DNA of 64,000 nucleotides from an uncultured Succinivibrio sp. (GCA_934218695.1 CAKQDA010000010.1:21447-85446), one strand, 5' to 3'. Shown: positions 26,282-35,271, numbered from the stretch's first letter. Made by a program: numbers and translations. Notes: generated from the letters alone by a model not told the origin.

Positions 26282-26314
26282 TTTTATCTTCTTTGAATTT
26301 TTTACTTTGATTAC

Positions 26315-27187
26315 TTACTGAGAAATCCTGTGCAAAATCTCAGTTAGTTCATCTCTGGAAAAGTCGTACTTTTTGCCACAGTGCTGACAGGTCATAGAGG
26401 TACCACCGTCTTTTTCTATTAAATCCTTTAATTCATCTGGAGTTAACTGAGCTAATGCTGCTTCACATCTCTGCTTTGAACATACACACTGGAATTTAAC
26501 TTCGTGCTGCCCGAATACCTTTACTTCTTCATGGGCAAATAACCTTGACAGTGACTCTTCTAAAGGAAGTTCAAACAGTTCCTTTTCACTTAAGGTATCT
26601 GTAAGTACTGACAGGTGCTCTAAAGATTCCATGTTATTCTTAATCTCAGGGATGATCTGCAGCATTACACCACCAGACTGAACTGTTTCCATGTCAGTTT
26701 TGATAAAGAACCTTGTAGGTAACTGCTGAGATTCCTTAAAGTAGTCCTCTAAGGTAGCACTGATGGATTCTGGGTTAATAGCCACAATACCTTGCCACTT
26801 AGGACCGTCTTTAGGAAATACGGAAAGAACTAAAACAGAGTCTTTTCCGCAAAGTTCTCCTAATGAGGCATTATCTTCAATAGCAATACCATCGTTTAAT
26901 GAAGCGGAACCATAAAAAGACAGATCCTGTCTGATGTTAATCAGGGCATATTTTAATGGAGAAGAACTGTTTCCTCTGAGCTGAACCATAATTTCAGAGC
27001 CGTCCTTTAGAGTGGCGGCAACCAGTACAGATGCTACAGCCAGTTCCATCATGGTCTTTTTAAGACATTGTGGATAGTCTTTGTGCAACAGCTCTTCAAA
27101 CGGTGTTTTTAACTTAACAATTTCCCCCCTTACACCGTGATTGTCGAATAAAAATCTTTCTACACTGTTATTTTCAAAAGTTTGCAT
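26315..27187 (-). CDS. hslO: Hsp33 redox-regulated chaperone
   Basis: Holdase chaperone activated by oxidation and unfolding. The 290 aa (start at the ATG giving MQTFENNSVERFLF, aligned with the E. coli N-terminus; an in-frame ATG at 27202 adds five residues) carry the C-terminal zinc redox switch as CVC (in KFQCVCSKQRC) and CQHC. The substrate-binding N-domain has VRGEIVKL and MVQLRGN. PTRFFIKT and the GGVMLQIIP segment are also typical. It lies four bases downstream of hslR, the standard heat-shock pair. Confidence 0.94.
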   Translation of the reverse strand: MQTFENNSVERFLFDNHGVRGEIVKLKTPFEELLHKDYPQCLKKTMMELAVASVLVAATLKDGSEIMVQLRGNSSSPLKYALINIRQDLSFYGSASLNDGIAIEDNASLGELCGKDSVLVLSVFPKDGPKWQGIVAINPESISATLEDYFKESQQLPTRFFIKTDMETVQSGGVMLQIIPEIKNNMESLEHLSVLTDTLSEKELFELPLEESLSRLFAHEEVKVFGQHEVKFQCVCSKQRCEAALAQLTPDELKDLIEKDGGTSMTCQHCGKKYDFSRDELTEILHRISQ

Positions 27188-27191
27188 CGTA

Positions 27192-27590
27192 TTACCATCC
27201 ATATTTCATACTGATTAGAGCGCGTCTTTCTTTTTTATTTGGCTTTTCATCAGGGTGTGGTGCCAAAAGCGCATTGATTTTTATCTGCTCTAACTGTTTT
27301 TCTCTTAATTTAATACTTTCATCTGTTTCCTGATAGAGAGTTTGAGCCTGTACAGCTGGTCCCCTGACATCAGATATCTTTAATATTTCTACTTCCTTTC
27401 TGACATTTCCCTGAAGAATTTTTACTAATGCCCCAATTTCAACTGTTCTTGAAGGTTTTGCTTTGACTCCGTTATAGTCAACCTTTCCACCTTCAATCAT
27501 TGATCTTGCAATGCTTCTGGTTTTGTAAAAACGGGCCGCCCACAACCATTTGTCCAGGCGGACCTCTTCTTGTGCATTATTTTTATGCAT
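27192..27590 (-). CDS. hslR: ribosome-associated heat shock protein Hsp15
   Basis: S4-domain RNA-binding protein that binds free 50S subunits carrying a nascent chain and helps recycle stalled ribosomes. The S4 motif is clear at RLDKWLWAARFYKTRSIARS (near residues 11-30), followed by MIEGGKVDYNGVKAKPSRTVE and LYQETDESIKLREK, matching E. coli Hsp15 throughout. The ATG at 27590 has SD AGGAAAGAG, so it is preferred over the in-frame start at 27611. It yields 132 aa (E. coli 133). It is divergent from nudE, which is also its enterobacterial neighbour. Confidence 0.94.
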   Translation of the reverse strand: MHKNNAQEEVRLDKWLWAARFYKTRSIARSMIEGGKVDYNGVKAKPSRTVEIGALVKILQGNVRKEVEILKISDVRGPAVQAQTLYQETDESIKLREKQLEQIKINALLAPHPDEKPNKKERRALISMKYGW

Positions 27591-27647
27591 TAATCTCTTT
27601 CCTTCTGTCATGAAGAAATTTATCTTTTCAAGTGATAAAGTATAACA

Positions 27648-28241
27648 ATGAATTATAAAAAATTGGCGGTATATATGGATCTTTCTGCTTTAAAAAAACA
27701 AACACCTGCTATTCTCTCCAAAAGGAGAGAGAAAGTTTCTAACTTTTTCACCGTAGAACAGCTAGATCTTCAGTTTTCTAATAACAAGAAAATGACATAT
27801 GAACGCTTAGCAGGCGGAAACGGAGCAATCCTTGCTGTGCCATTTGATGGCAGGGATTTTTATCTGACATCTGAATATGCCTGTGGTTTTGAAAGATATG
27901 AACTGGGCTTTGTTAAGGGAAAAATAGATAACGGCGAAGCTCCAAAAGAAGCTTGCAATCGTGAACTCAAAGAAGAAATTGGCTTTGGCGCAAAGACTGT
28001 CAGAACCTTAAGAAATGAAATGACTGTAGCCCCTGGAATGCTGCAGTTAAAGATGTATACATTCTTATGTATGGATCTCTTTCCAATGCAGCTGGAAGGT
28101 GATGAACCTGAACCAATTAACATTATCAAGGTAAGTCCAAGAGAAGCTAAGGAGCTGATTTTTGACATTGATTCACCGTTAACTGAAGCCAGAGCAATTG
28201 CCTCTTTAACTCTGGCAATGAATAAACTAGGAATGTTGTAA
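27648..28241 (+). CDS. nudE: ADP-compound Nudix hydrolase NudE
   Basis: Nudix pyrophosphatase acting on ADP-ribose, Ap3A, NADH and similar ADP compounds. The Nudix box is intact: GKIDNGEAPKEACNRELKEE followed by IGFG (fits Gx5Ex7REUxEExGU). Flanking segments ERYELGFVKG and LYP-type LFPMQLEGDEPEP match NudE rather than other Nudix branches. An ATG nine codons downstream (27675) is an equally possible start, because the first has no SD. It is divergent from hslR-hslO as in enterobacteria. 197 aa from the first ATG. Confidence 0.9.
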   Translation: MNYKKLAVYMDLSALKKQTPAILSKRREKVSNFFTVEQLDLQFSNNKKMTYERLAGGNGAILAVPFDGRDFYLTSEYACGFERYELGFVKGKIDNGEAPKEACNRELKEEIGFGAKTVRTLRNEMTVAPGMLQLKMYTFLCMDLFPMQLEGDEPEPINIIKVSPREAKELIFDIDSPLTEARAIASLTLAMNKLGML

Positions 28242-28423
28242 AATAGGCTCACATTTTTTTGCACATGTATGTGGCAAAACCAGAGTTTTTTGTGAGAAAA
28301 TGTCATTTTCTAGCAAGTTCATATATATTTGCTATTATTGTTTACATACAGAAATAATTCTGTTGAGTTTTATTCTTTTTAACTGCAAGGTTTATGACTT
28401 TGCCCGTCGCATGGGAGCTTGTG

Positions 28424-29332
28424 ATGCGTCACTTATTAACAGGCTTTGAATTTAGCCAGGACGAATATTTAGACATTTTAGATACTGCTGCTGCAATGAA
28501 GAAGGATCCTAAGAAATACAATCAGGTTCTTGCAGGCCGGAGTGGAGCTATCATGTTTGAAAAGCCTTCCCTGAGAACAAGAACAACCTTTGAGTTGGCT
28601 TTCTATCGTTTAGGCGGTCATGGTGTTTATCTTGATTTAAAAAATGGCGAACTCGGTCACAGAGAAACTATCGCTGACTACTCACGCAATTTGTGCCGCT
28701 GGGTAGACTGTCTTGTTGGCCGTGTATTCGCTCAGAGTACTTTAGAGGAATTGGTCAAGTACGGTTCTGTCCCTGTAATTAATGCTTTATCAGATCTTTA
28801 TCACCCAGCTCAGGCTATGGCTGATTACTTAACTATCAGAGAGCATTTAGGAAAGATAAAAGGTGTTAAGGTCGCTTATGTTGGTGATGGTAACAATGTA
28901 ACAAATTCCCTTTTTGTTGCAGGCGCTATCTTAGGTGCAAATGTTACCTGCTTCAGTCCTGAAAACTGTTCACCAGATGCAGCTGTATTTATCAAGGCAA
29001 ATGAGATTGCTAAGAAGAACGGTTGCACTTTAGCTGTGGAAAACGATATCAGTAAGTTAAAAGATTTCGACGTGATTTATACAGATACTTGGGTATCAAT
29101 GGGTGACAATACTCCTCTTGATACTGTTAGAAAGAAGTATATGCCATATCAGATTAACCAGAATCTGGTTGACCAGTCAGGAGCTCAGATTGTAATGCAC
29201 TGTCTGCCAGCTCACCGTGGATATGAAATCACAGACGAGGTTATGGACGGTCCTAAGTCAGTTGTATTTGATGAAGCTGAGAACCGTTTACATATTCATA
29301 TGGCAGTACTTGCCAAACTAATTAATGCTTAA
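28424..29332 (+). CDS. argF: ornithine carbamoyltransferase
   Basis: Forms citrulline from ornithine and carbamoyl phosphate in arginine synthesis. The ATG at 28424 follows SD GGGAG by six bases and gives the family N-terminus MRHLLTGFEFSQDEYLDIL; the ATG at 28394 is rejected as an extension. 302 aa. The carbamoyl-phosphate site reads KPSLRTRTTFE (Leu where E. coli has Thr in STRT) and HPAQAMAD (Ala where most have Cys or Thr). The ornithine loop includes TDTWVSMG and HCLPAHRGYEI. These are known variations in the wider family; the catalytic Arg and Cys are kept. First gene of an argF-argG-argH cluster. Confidence 0.93.
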   Translation: MRHLLTGFEFSQDEYLDILDTAAAMKKDPKKYNQVLAGRSGAIMFEKPSLRTRTTFELAFYRLGGHGVYLDLKNGELGHRETIADYSRNLCRWVDCLVGRVFAQSTLEELVKYGSVPVINALSDLYHPAQAMADYLTIREHLGKIKGVKVAYVGDGNNVTNSLFVAGAILGANVTCFSPENCSPDAAVFIKANEIAKKNGCTLAVENDISKLKDFDVIYTDTWVSMGDNTPLDTVRKKYMPYQINQNLVDQSGAQIVMHCLPAHRGYEITDEVMDGPKSVVFDEAENRLHIHMAVLAKLINA

Positions 29333-29351
29333 TCATTGAGGATATAAAGCA

Positions 29352-30587
29352 ATGTTAAAACACGAAAACAAGCACTACAAGAAAGTTGTATTAGCATATT
29401 CTGGTGGTCTAGACACATCTACCATCGTACCATGGTTAAAAGAGAACTATGGTGATTGTGAAGTTATCTGCTTCGTTGCAGATGTTGGTCAGGAAAGAGA
29501 AGATCTTGAAGGCATCGAGCAGAAGGCAAAGCAGTCTGGTGCAAGCAAGTGCATTGTTAAGGATTTGAGAGAAGAGTTCGTAAAGGACTATGTTTTCGAA
29601 GCAATGAAGACTGGTGCTATTTACGAGGGTGAGTACTTATTAGGTACAGCTATTGCACGTCCTGTAATTGCAAAGGCAATGGTAGAGTGTGCTCTGGCTG
29701 AAGGTGCTGATGCTATTGCTCACGGAGCAACTGGTAAAGGTAACGATCAGGTTCGTTTCGAAAGCGCAGTTGCAGCTTTAGCTCCACAGCTGGATGTTAT
29801 CGCTCCATGGCGTATCTGGGATATGCAGTCTCGTGAAGAGTTATTAGCATACTGCGAGAAGCACCACGTTCCATGTAAGGCTACTTTAAAGAAGATCTAC
29901 AGCCGTGATGCAAACTGCTTACACATCTCAACCGAGGGTGGTGAGTTAGAGAATACCTGGAATGCTCCTTCAGAGAATGTATGGGTATGGACAACTGATC
30001 CTGAGAAAGCTCCAGATACCCCAGAAACATTTGAGTTAACCATTGCAAACGGCTATGTAACCGAGATCAATGGTGAGAAGATGACTCCTTTCCACATCAT
30101 TGAGAAGTTAAATGAGATCGGTGCTCGCAACGGTGTAGGTCGTATTGACATCACTGAGAACCGTTTAGTTGGTATGAAGTCTCGCGGTTGCTATGAAACC
30201 CCAGGCGGAACCATTATTTACAAGGCTTTACGTGCTATCGAACAGCTGGTTTTAGACAAGGCAACCAGAGTTTTCCGTGAGCACTTAGCTGTTGAGTTTG
30301 CTCAGTTAGTATATGATGGCCGCTGGTTTACCCGTCTTCGTGAGATCTTATTAGCTTCTGCTGATAACATGGCTAAGGACGTTAATGGTAAGGTTGTTGT
30401 TAAGTTATATAAGGGCAACATTGAGATCATCCAGAAGGATTCTCCAAACAGCCTGTTTAACTTCGACTTCGTAACCTTCGGTGCAGATGAGGTTTATAGC
30501 CAGGCTGACGCAGAAGGCTTCATCCGTCTGTACTCATTACCAAGCAGAATTCGTGCTATCAATGAGAATGCAAAGAAGAATAAGTAA
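29352..30587 (+). CDS. argG: argininosuccinate synthase
   Basis: Condenses citrulline and aspartate with ATP. 411 aa, with the ATP pyrophosphatase loop [20 protein letters not shown] at residues 15-34, then [15 protein letters not shown], the citrulline/aspartate site and [19 protein letters not shown] precedes the ATG, 19 bases after argF. Codon use is strongly biased (AAG, GAG, GTT, GCT), like pckA, which suggests high expression in this organism. A strong terminator follows, so argH is not simply read through. Confidence 0.97.
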   Translation: MLKHENKHYKKVVLAYSGGLDTSTIVPWLKENYGDCEVICFVADVGQEREDLEGIEQKAKQSGASKCIVKDLREEFVKDYVFEAMKTGAIYEGEYLLGTAIARPVIAKAMVECALAEGADAIAHGATGKGNDQVRFESAVAALAPQLDVIAPWRIWDMQSREELLAYCEKHHVPCKATLKKIYSRDANCLHISTEGGELENTWNAPSENVWVWTTDPEKAPDTPETFELTIANGYVTEINGEKMTPFHIIEKLNEIGARNGVGRIDITENRLVGMKSRGCYETPGGTIIYKALRAIEQLVLDKATRVFREHLAVEFAQLVYDGRWFTRLREILLASADNMAKDVNGKVVVKLYKGNIEIIQKDSPNSLFNFDFVTFGADEVYSQADAEGFIRLYSLPSRIRAINENAKKNK

Positions 30588-30606
30588 TCTTTGCTAATTC
30601 GCATAT

Positions 30607-30645
30607 AAATACGGTTCAAGGAGTTTTTCTTTGAGCCGTATTTTT
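30607..30645 (+). terminator. Rho-independent terminator between argG and argH
   Basis: A 13-bp stem (one G-U pair), arms AAATACGGTTCAA and TTGAGCCGTATTT (30607-30619 and 30631-30643), with an 11-base loop and following T's. It separates two genes of the same pathway on the same strand. Confidence 0.85.
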
Positions 30646-30709
30646 GATCTAATTTGGGTGTTTTTGAAGCTAGTATTCAACAGCACCATTGATTTAAATA
30701 GAGGCAAAT

Positions 30710-32095
30710 ATGGCTTTATGGGGCGGTAGGTTCACACAAGGACCAGATCAGAGATTTAAGGATTACAACGATTCTCTGAAGTTTGACTATCGTATGGCTT
30801 TAGAAGATATCGAAGGTTCAATTTGTTGGGCTGATGCTATCTACAAAGCAGGTGTTTTAACTGAGCAGGAAAACAAAGATTTAAAGAAAGCTTTAAATGA
30901 GCTACATGAAGAAGTATCTAAAGATATTCATTCAATTGCTACAGCAGGTGATGAGGATATCCATTCTTATGTAGAGCGTAGACTGATTGAGAAGGTTGGT
31001 AATTTGGGTAAGAAGTTACACACTGGTCGTAGTCGTAATGATCAGGTAGCTTTAGATCTGAAATTATGGTGCCGTAAAGCAGTTGCTGATGTTAAAAAGG
31101 CAATTGTTCATCTGCAAAAAGAATTAGTAAAAGTAGCAGAAGAGAACCAAGGCAAGATCTTCCCAGGATATACTCATTTACAGAGAGCACAGCCTGTAAC
31201 TTTTTCTCACTGGATTTTAGCTTATGTTCAGATGTTTGAAAGAGATTACCAGAGATTACTCAATGCTGATGAACTGATGGAAACCTCCCCATTAGGATCA
31301 GCAGCCTTAGCTGGTACTGCCTATAACATTGACAGAGATGAACTAGCTCGTGATCTTGGCTTTAAGAGCGCTACAAGAAACAGTCTTGATGGTGTGTCAG
31401 ACCGTGACCATGTTATGGAACTGTTATCATGCGCAAGTATCTCTATGGTTCACTTATCAAGACTGGCTGAGGATTTAATTATCTATAATTCTGGTGAAGC
31501 TAAATTCGTTGAATTATCAGATAAAGTAACTTCAGGCTCATCTTTAATGCCTCAGAAAAAGAACCCTGATGCCTTAGAGTTAATCCGCGGTAAGTGCGGT
31601 CGTGTTGTTGGTGCTTTAACTGGTATGCTGGTAACCTGCAAGGCTTTACCATTAGCATACGATAAGGATCTTCAGGAAGATAAAGAGCGTCTATTTGATG
31701 CTATTGATACTTGGCATGACAGCTTATACATGGCTTCATTAGTATTTGAAGGTATCAAGCTAAACGAGAAGAATGCAATAGAAGCTGCTAAAGGCGGTTA
31801 TTCAAATGCAACAGAGTTAGCTGATTACTTAGTGTCAAAGGGCATTCCTTTCCGTGAGGCTCACTCAATTGTAGGAAGAATCGTGCTCTTTGCTATTTCA
31901 AAGCAGAAAGCATTAGAAGATTTATCTGTAGCTGAGTACAAAGAGTTCTCAGATGTAATTGGTGAGGATGTATATCCATCATTACAGTTAGAGAATATCT
32001 TAAACAAGCGTAACATCATCGGCGGTGTTGCTCCTTCTCAGACTAAAGTAGAAATCGAAAACTTAAAGAAACTTCTATCTTCAAGAGAAGGCTAA
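30710..32095 (+). CDS. argH: argininosuccinate lyase
   Basis: Splits argininosuccinate to arginine and fumarate, which here can also enter the succinate pathway. Fumarase/aspartase superfamily, 461 aa. The N-terminal [47 protein letters not shown] and the superfamily signature [15 protein letters not shown] with catalytic-loop Ser are all intact. SD AGAGG lies before the ATG. It follows the argG terminator by about 65 bases, so it probably has its own promoter. A 12-bp inverted repeat follows the stop. Confidence 0.97.
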   Translation: MALWGGRFTQGPDQRFKDYNDSLKFDYRMALEDIEGSICWADAIYKAGVLTEQENKDLKKALNELHEEVSKDIHSIATAGDEDIHSYVERRLIEKVGNLGKKLHTGRSRNDQVALDLKLWCRKAVADVKKAIVHLQKELVKVAEENQGKIFPGYTHLQRAQPVTFSHWILAYVQMFERDYQRLLNADELMETSPLGSAALAGTAYNIDRDELARDLGFKSATRNSLDGVSDRDHVMELLSCASISMVHLSRLAEDLIIYNSGEAKFVELSDKVTSGSSLMPQKKNPDALELIRGKCGRVVGALTGMLVTCKALPLAYDKDLQEDKERLFDAIDTWHDSLYMASLVFEGIKLNEKNAIEAAKGGYSNATELADYLVSKGIPFREAHSIVGRIVLFAISKQKALEDLSVAEYKEFSDVIGEDVYPSLQLENILNKRNIIGGVAPSQTKVEIENLKKLLSSREG

Positions 32096-32103
32096 TCCTA
32101 ATT

Positions 32104-32132
32104 TAAGGAGATCTTTCATTAAGATCTCCTTA
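32104..32132 (+). terminator. hairpin downstream of argH
   Basis: A perfect 12-bp stem TAAGGAGATCTT/AAGATCTCCTTA with loop TCATT sits five bases beyond the argH stop. The T run after it is weak (GCTTTC), so it may terminate poorly or mainly protect the 3' end. Confidence 0.55.
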
Positions 32133-32165
32133 GCTTTCAAAGTTCCTCATAAATTCTCTGCACCA

Positions 32166-32188
32166 AAATAGCTTAATTCGAGCTATTT
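32166..32188. repeat. 8-bp inverted repeat upstream of the P-II gene
   Basis: AAATAGCT and AGCTATTT separated by seven bases, about 130 bases before the P-II start. It could be an operator or a secondary terminator of argH. No known consensus is matched. Confidence 0.35.
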
Positions 32189-32319
32189 CTCGCTTTAATT
32201 TAATGCAAATAAGATTGTTTTTGTGCAATTAACTTTTGTCTTATATTTCTAGATTACCATTTAAGAGAACTTAAATTATTTTCATGTTGTTAAAGACAAC
32301 TAACGACAAGGAGCAGAGT

Positions 32320-32646
32320 ATGTTAGCAGTTACCGCAATCATAAGACCTGAAAAAATCATAGATGTTCAAGATGCTCTGTACTCTAAAGGGTTCTGTGCA
32401 ATGACCAAGACTAATGTGTCAGGCCGAGGTAAAGAGAGAGGCATTAAAGTTGGTGATGTGCTTTACCAAGAAATGACTAAGATTATGATTTATATGGTCG
32501 TTGAGGATGATGAAAAAGATATAGTTGTGGATACAATTATGCAAAGTGCTATGACTGGTGAGAGCGGAAATCCTGGTGATGGTAAAATCTTTGTAACCCC
32601 TGTTTATGAGTCCTACACTATTAGTTCTCAATCACTCGATTTGTAG
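32320..32646 (+). CDS. NifI1-like nitrogen regulatory P-II protein
   Basis: A 108-residue P-II signal protein. The ATG at 32320 has a perfect SD AAGGAG six bases upstream; an in-frame ATG at 32284 is rejected. It begins MLAVTAIIRPEKIIDVQDAL. Its T-loop region reads GRGKERGIKVGDVLYQEMTK and then GNPGDGKIFVTPVYESYTI, which resembles the NifI1 (GlnB1) branch found in nif operons of archaea and anaerobes rather than GlnB/GlnK, whose T-loop has RGAEYxxxFLPK. The usual uridylylation Tyr51 context is missing. It stands alone; no amtB, nif or glnA gene is near. The partner is unknown, and branch assignment is from memory of motifs. Confidence 0.75.
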   Translation: MLAVTAIIRPEKIIDVQDALYSKGFCAMTKTNVSGRGKERGIKVGDVLYQEMTKIMIYMVVEDDEKDIVVDTIMQSAMTGESGNPGDGKIFVTPVYESYTISSQSLDL

Positions 32647-32656
32647 GCTTGTCCAA

Positions 32657-32685
32657 AAGGAAAAGGCATATCCTTGGATATGCCT
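32657..32685 (-). terminator. terminator of coaBC-dut
   Basis: A 10-bp stem AGGCATATCC/GGATATGCCT (32664-32685, tight loop) followed on the minus strand by TTTTCCTTTT, just past the dut stop. It also separates dut from the convergent P-II gene. Confidence 0.75.
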
Positions 32686-32691
32686 AAATCA

Positions 32692-33147
32692 CTAGATACC
32701 TGTAGAACCGAAGCCTTTTACCCCTCGCCCTGACTCCATATCGAAGTTATCGGTTATCTCAAGATTTGCATGAAGAACAGGCACGAACAGCATTTGTGCT
32801 ACTCTGTCTCCAACACTAATTTTGAAAGGTTCATTCGAATGATTCCACAGTGGCATCATTAGTGGTCCTTGATAGTCAGCATCGATGACACCTGTAAGGT
32901 TACTTAAAACAATGCCATGTTTATAACCTAGACCTGATCTTGGGACGATTAGTGCAGTTACATTAGGATCTGCAATATGCATTGCAAAGCCTGTGTTAAC
33001 CATTTTTACTTCACCTGGATTTAGCACAAAGTCACTGTCAACCATGGCTCTTAAATCCATTCCAGCTGACAGCGCTGTCTCATATTGAGGAAGTGGAAAA
33101 TCACCACCCAATCTCTTGTCTAAAATTTTAATTTTAATATTTAGCAT
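32692..33147 (-). CDS. dut: dUTP diphosphatase
   Basis: Trimeric dUTPase that keeps uracil out of DNA and supplies dUMP for thymidylate synthesis. 151 aa (E. coli 151). The five dUTPase motifs are readable: AGMDLRAMVD, PRSGLGYKHGI, GVIDADYQGPL, VGDRVAQMLF, and the C-terminal RGVKGFGSTG that closes over the active site. It starts three bases after the coaBC stop, the conserved coaBC-dut pair, and ends at a terminator shared with the convergent P-II gene. Confidence 0.97.
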   Translation of the reverse strand: MLNIKIKILDKRLGGDFPLPQYETALSAGMDLRAMVDSDFVLNPGEVKMVNTGFAMHIADPNVTALIVPRSGLGYKHGIVLSNLTGVIDADYQGPLMMPLWNHSNEPFKISVGDRVAQMLFVPVLHANLEITDNFDMESGRGVKGFGSTGI

Positions 33148-33150
33148 GTT

Positions 33151-34458
33151 TTAGTTCTTTTTTGCGGCCTTGAAAATTAGTTCCATTAAGCAAGCAGCAA
33201 TATTGGCCTTTGATTGCTTATCAAAGTGAGCTACTTTACCGTCCTTGTCAAATACAGTAACCTCATTGTTTTCACTGTTAAAGCCGATATCCAGTCTTGA
33301 TACATCATTTAAGACAATAAGATCAAGATTCTTTCTTTCAAGCTTCTTTTTAGCATGCTCTTCACCATTATTGGTTTCAGCAGCAAATCCTACAGTGAAT
33401 GGACGGTTAACTTCTCTCTTACCCACAGTTGCAAGAATATCCGGATTCTTTACAAGCTTCAGGGTAATTGAGTCTGTATCATCATTTTTCTTGATTTTAA
33501 TAGGAGATACGTTTTCAACTCTAAAATCAGCAACAGCTGCAGTACCAATCATAATATCTGTCTTAGTTACAAACTCTTCTACAGCATGCAACATCTGCAC
33601 GGCACTCTTTACGTCAATTCTTCTTACGCCCTTTGGAGTTGGAAGATTTACAGGACCTGAAATTAAGGTTACGTCTGCACCTAATGCACTGGCAGCCTCT
33701 GCCATATAGAATCCCATCTTGCCTGAGCTGTTATTTGAAATATAGCGGACAGGATCAATAGGTTCCTCTGTTGGTCCTGCTGTGATCAGCACTTTAAAAC
33801 CAACGCCAAATGATTTTGGTAACAGTTTGGTCTGAGTCAGCTCAAGTGGACTCTTAGGTGAAGGAAGTCTTTCCTGATTATTTTCGATAAGCTCAGATTT
33901 TGTGGTTATGCGCGATGCAAATATTGAGCAAATATCTTTATATAAGTCTTCAGGCTCTTTCATTCTGCCTGTGCCAAAGGTTCCACAGGCAAGCTCTCCT
34001 GATGCTGGCGTAATTACATAAATACCGCGTCTTAGAAGGGTATTAATATTATCCTGTGTTGCAATGTTATTAAACATATTAGTGTTCATTGCCGGAGCTA
34101 CAACGACAGGACAGGTTGAAGCAAGAGTAACAGCTGTCAGCATGTTATCAGCCATGCCGGTAGCAATTTTAGCAATGGTATTGGCTGTGGCAGGTGCTAT
34201 CAGAACCATATCAGCATTTGTAGCAAGAGAAATGTGAGAAATGCTTTTGCTGTCTTCAAAAATACCTACACTTACCGGGTGTCCTGATAAGGCTTCAAAT
34301 GTAGATTTTCCAATTAGATTTGTGGCAGCTTCAGTCATGCAGACATAAACGTCTGCTCCACCCTTTATTAGAAGACGGCAAAGAGTGCATGCCTTGTAAG
34401 CTGCAATTCCTCCTGTCACACCCAAAACTATTTTACGATTTTTTAGTTGAGTATCCAT
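33151..34458 (-). CDS. coaBC: bifunctional phosphopantothenoylcysteine decarboxylase/synthetase
   Basis: Catalyses two steps of coenzyme A synthesis. The N-terminal flavoprotein CoaC half (about 1-190) has VLGVTGGIAAYKAC, the PAMNTNMFNN motif and the catalytic Cys in GELACGTFGTGRM. The C-terminal CoaB half (about 210-435) has ITAGPTEEPIDPVRYISNNSSGKMG and the KIKK nucleotide/substrate lysines. The total of 435 aa compares with about 406 in E. coli; the linker around residues 185-215 is longer. SD GGAG precedes the ATG. It forms an operon with dut and is divergent from rpmB-rpmG, as in enterobacteria. Confidence 0.96.
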   Translation of the reverse strand: MDTQLKNRKIVLGVTGGIAAYKACTLCRLLIKGGADVYVCMTEAATNLIGKSTFEALSGHPVSVGIFEDSKSISHISLATNADMVLIAPATANTIAKIATGMADNMLTAVTLASTCPVVVAPAMNTNMFNNIATQDNINTLLRRGIYVITPASGELACGTFGTGRMKEPEDLYKDICSIFASRITTKSELIENNQERLPSPKSPLELTQTKLLPKSFGVGFKVLITAGPTEEPIDPVRYISNNSSGKMGFYMAEAASALGADVTLISGPVNLPTPKGVRRIDVKSAVQMLHAVEEFVTKTDIMIGTAAVADFRVENVSPIKIKKNDDTDSITLKLVKNPDILATVGKREVNRPFTVGFAAETNNGEEHAKKKLERKNLDLIVLNDVSRLDIGFNSENNEVTVFDKDGKVAHFDKQSKANIAACLMELIFKAAKKN

Positions 34459-34790
34459 TTTGACATCTCCATTGGTGAAATTAAATTCTAACTAACAGAT
34501 TATACAGTTCTTTTTTAATAATTAATCGTGATTAATTATCAACATTGATTTTACATATCTATTAATATATAATTTACAGTTACCACGAAACTAGGATAGA
34601 CGTAGTCTATTCTTTGTATTGTCAAAGTCTCGTATAATTTAAGCCTAAAGTTGTCCTAAAATTAATATTTTTTAGGATATAGTCTTCTTTTGTGTTAGAA
34701 TACGTGCACTTTGTTTGACCTATTAATCAATCTCAGCGTGATGCTGATTTTGAGAATGTATTAATTTAATTTTTTGGAGTGTGAGATAAC
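34459..34790 (+). promoter_or_regulatory. rpmB promoter region and structured 5' leader
   Basis: 332 bases, no gene. An extended -10 TGTTAGAAT (34693-34701) is likely for rpmB. Several inverted repeats occur: AGGATAGAC/GTCTATTCT (34593-34613, one G-U), TCCTAAAA/TTTTAGGA (34654-34677), and, within the transcribed leader, ATTAAT..TCTCA (34722-34735) pairing with TGAGA..ATTAAT (34751-34765), around an alternative stem TCAGC/GCTGA (34733-34747). The last structure ends about ten bases before the SD GGAGTGTGAG. Confidence 0.5.
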
Positions 34791-35027
34791 ATGTCCAGAG
34801 TTTGCCAAGTTACGGGCAAGCGCCCAGCAGTGGGTAACCTACGTTCCCACGCAAAGAATGCGGCTAAGCGTCGTTTTCTTCCTAATTTAAAATATCACCG
34901 TTTCTGGGTTGAGAGTGAAGGTCGTTTCGTAAGACTTCGTGTTTCAACTAAGGGTATGCGTATCATCGATAAGAACGGCATTGATGCTGTTTTAGCAGAT
35001 ATGCGCGCAAACGGCGTTAGAGTTTAA
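34791..35027 (+). CDS. rpmB: 50S ribosomal protein L28
   Basis: Large-subunit protein of 78 aa, the usual gammaproteobacterial size. It starts [20 protein letters not shown], and [19 protein letters not shown] and the C-terminal [10 protein letters not shown] are family hallmarks. It has a single Cys (Cys5), so it is the zinc-free type. It is followed after 11 bases by rpmG, the conserved pair. A structured leader precedes it. Confidence 0.97.
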   Translation: MSRVCQVTGKRPAVGNLRSHAKNAAKRRFLPNLKYHRFWVESEGRFVRLRVSTKGMRIIDKNGIDAVLADMRANGVRV

Positions 35028-35038
35028 AGGAGTCTAAA

Positions 35039-35209
35039 ATGGCTAAGAAAGGCGGTCGTGAAAAAATCCGTTTAAATTCAACAGCAGGTACTGGTCACTT
35101 CTACACAACTGACAAAAACCGTCGTACAACTCCAGGTAAGATGGAGATGATGAAGTACGATCCAGTTGTTCGCCAGCACGTACTGTACAAAGAAGGCAAG
35201 ATTAAGTAA
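35039..35209 (+). CDS. rpmG: 50S ribosomal protein L33
   Basis: A 56-residue ribosomal protein: [20 protein letters not shown] at the N-terminus, [20 protein letters not shown] in the middle, and a basic end VLYKEGKIK. It has no Cys, so it is the zinc-independent form. SD AAAGGAG overlaps the rpmB stop region. It is co-transcribed with rpmB and followed by a terminator. Confidence 0.97.
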   Translation: MAKKGGREKIRLNSTAGTGHFYTTDKNRRTTPGKMEMMKYDPVVRQHVLYKEGKIK

Positions 35210-35245
35210 TTAAATCTTGAATGAACTTTTGCAAAAGTTTATTTA

Positions 35246-35271
35246 AGCCTCAGCTTATGCTGGGGCTTTTT
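35246..35271 (+). terminator. Rho-independent terminator of rpmB-rpmG
   Basis: A 9-bp stem AGCCTCAGC/GCTGGGGCT with loop TTAT and a T5 tail, 36 bases past the rpmG stop. A second palindrome AACTTTTGCAAAAGTT lies just upstream (35224-35239). Confidence 0.85.

Noticed and set aside
28340..28380. ARG-box-like sequence (TGAGTTTTATTC) upstream of argF
   Set aside because: Half-site spacing is one base short and two positions mismatch; no second box is paired with it.
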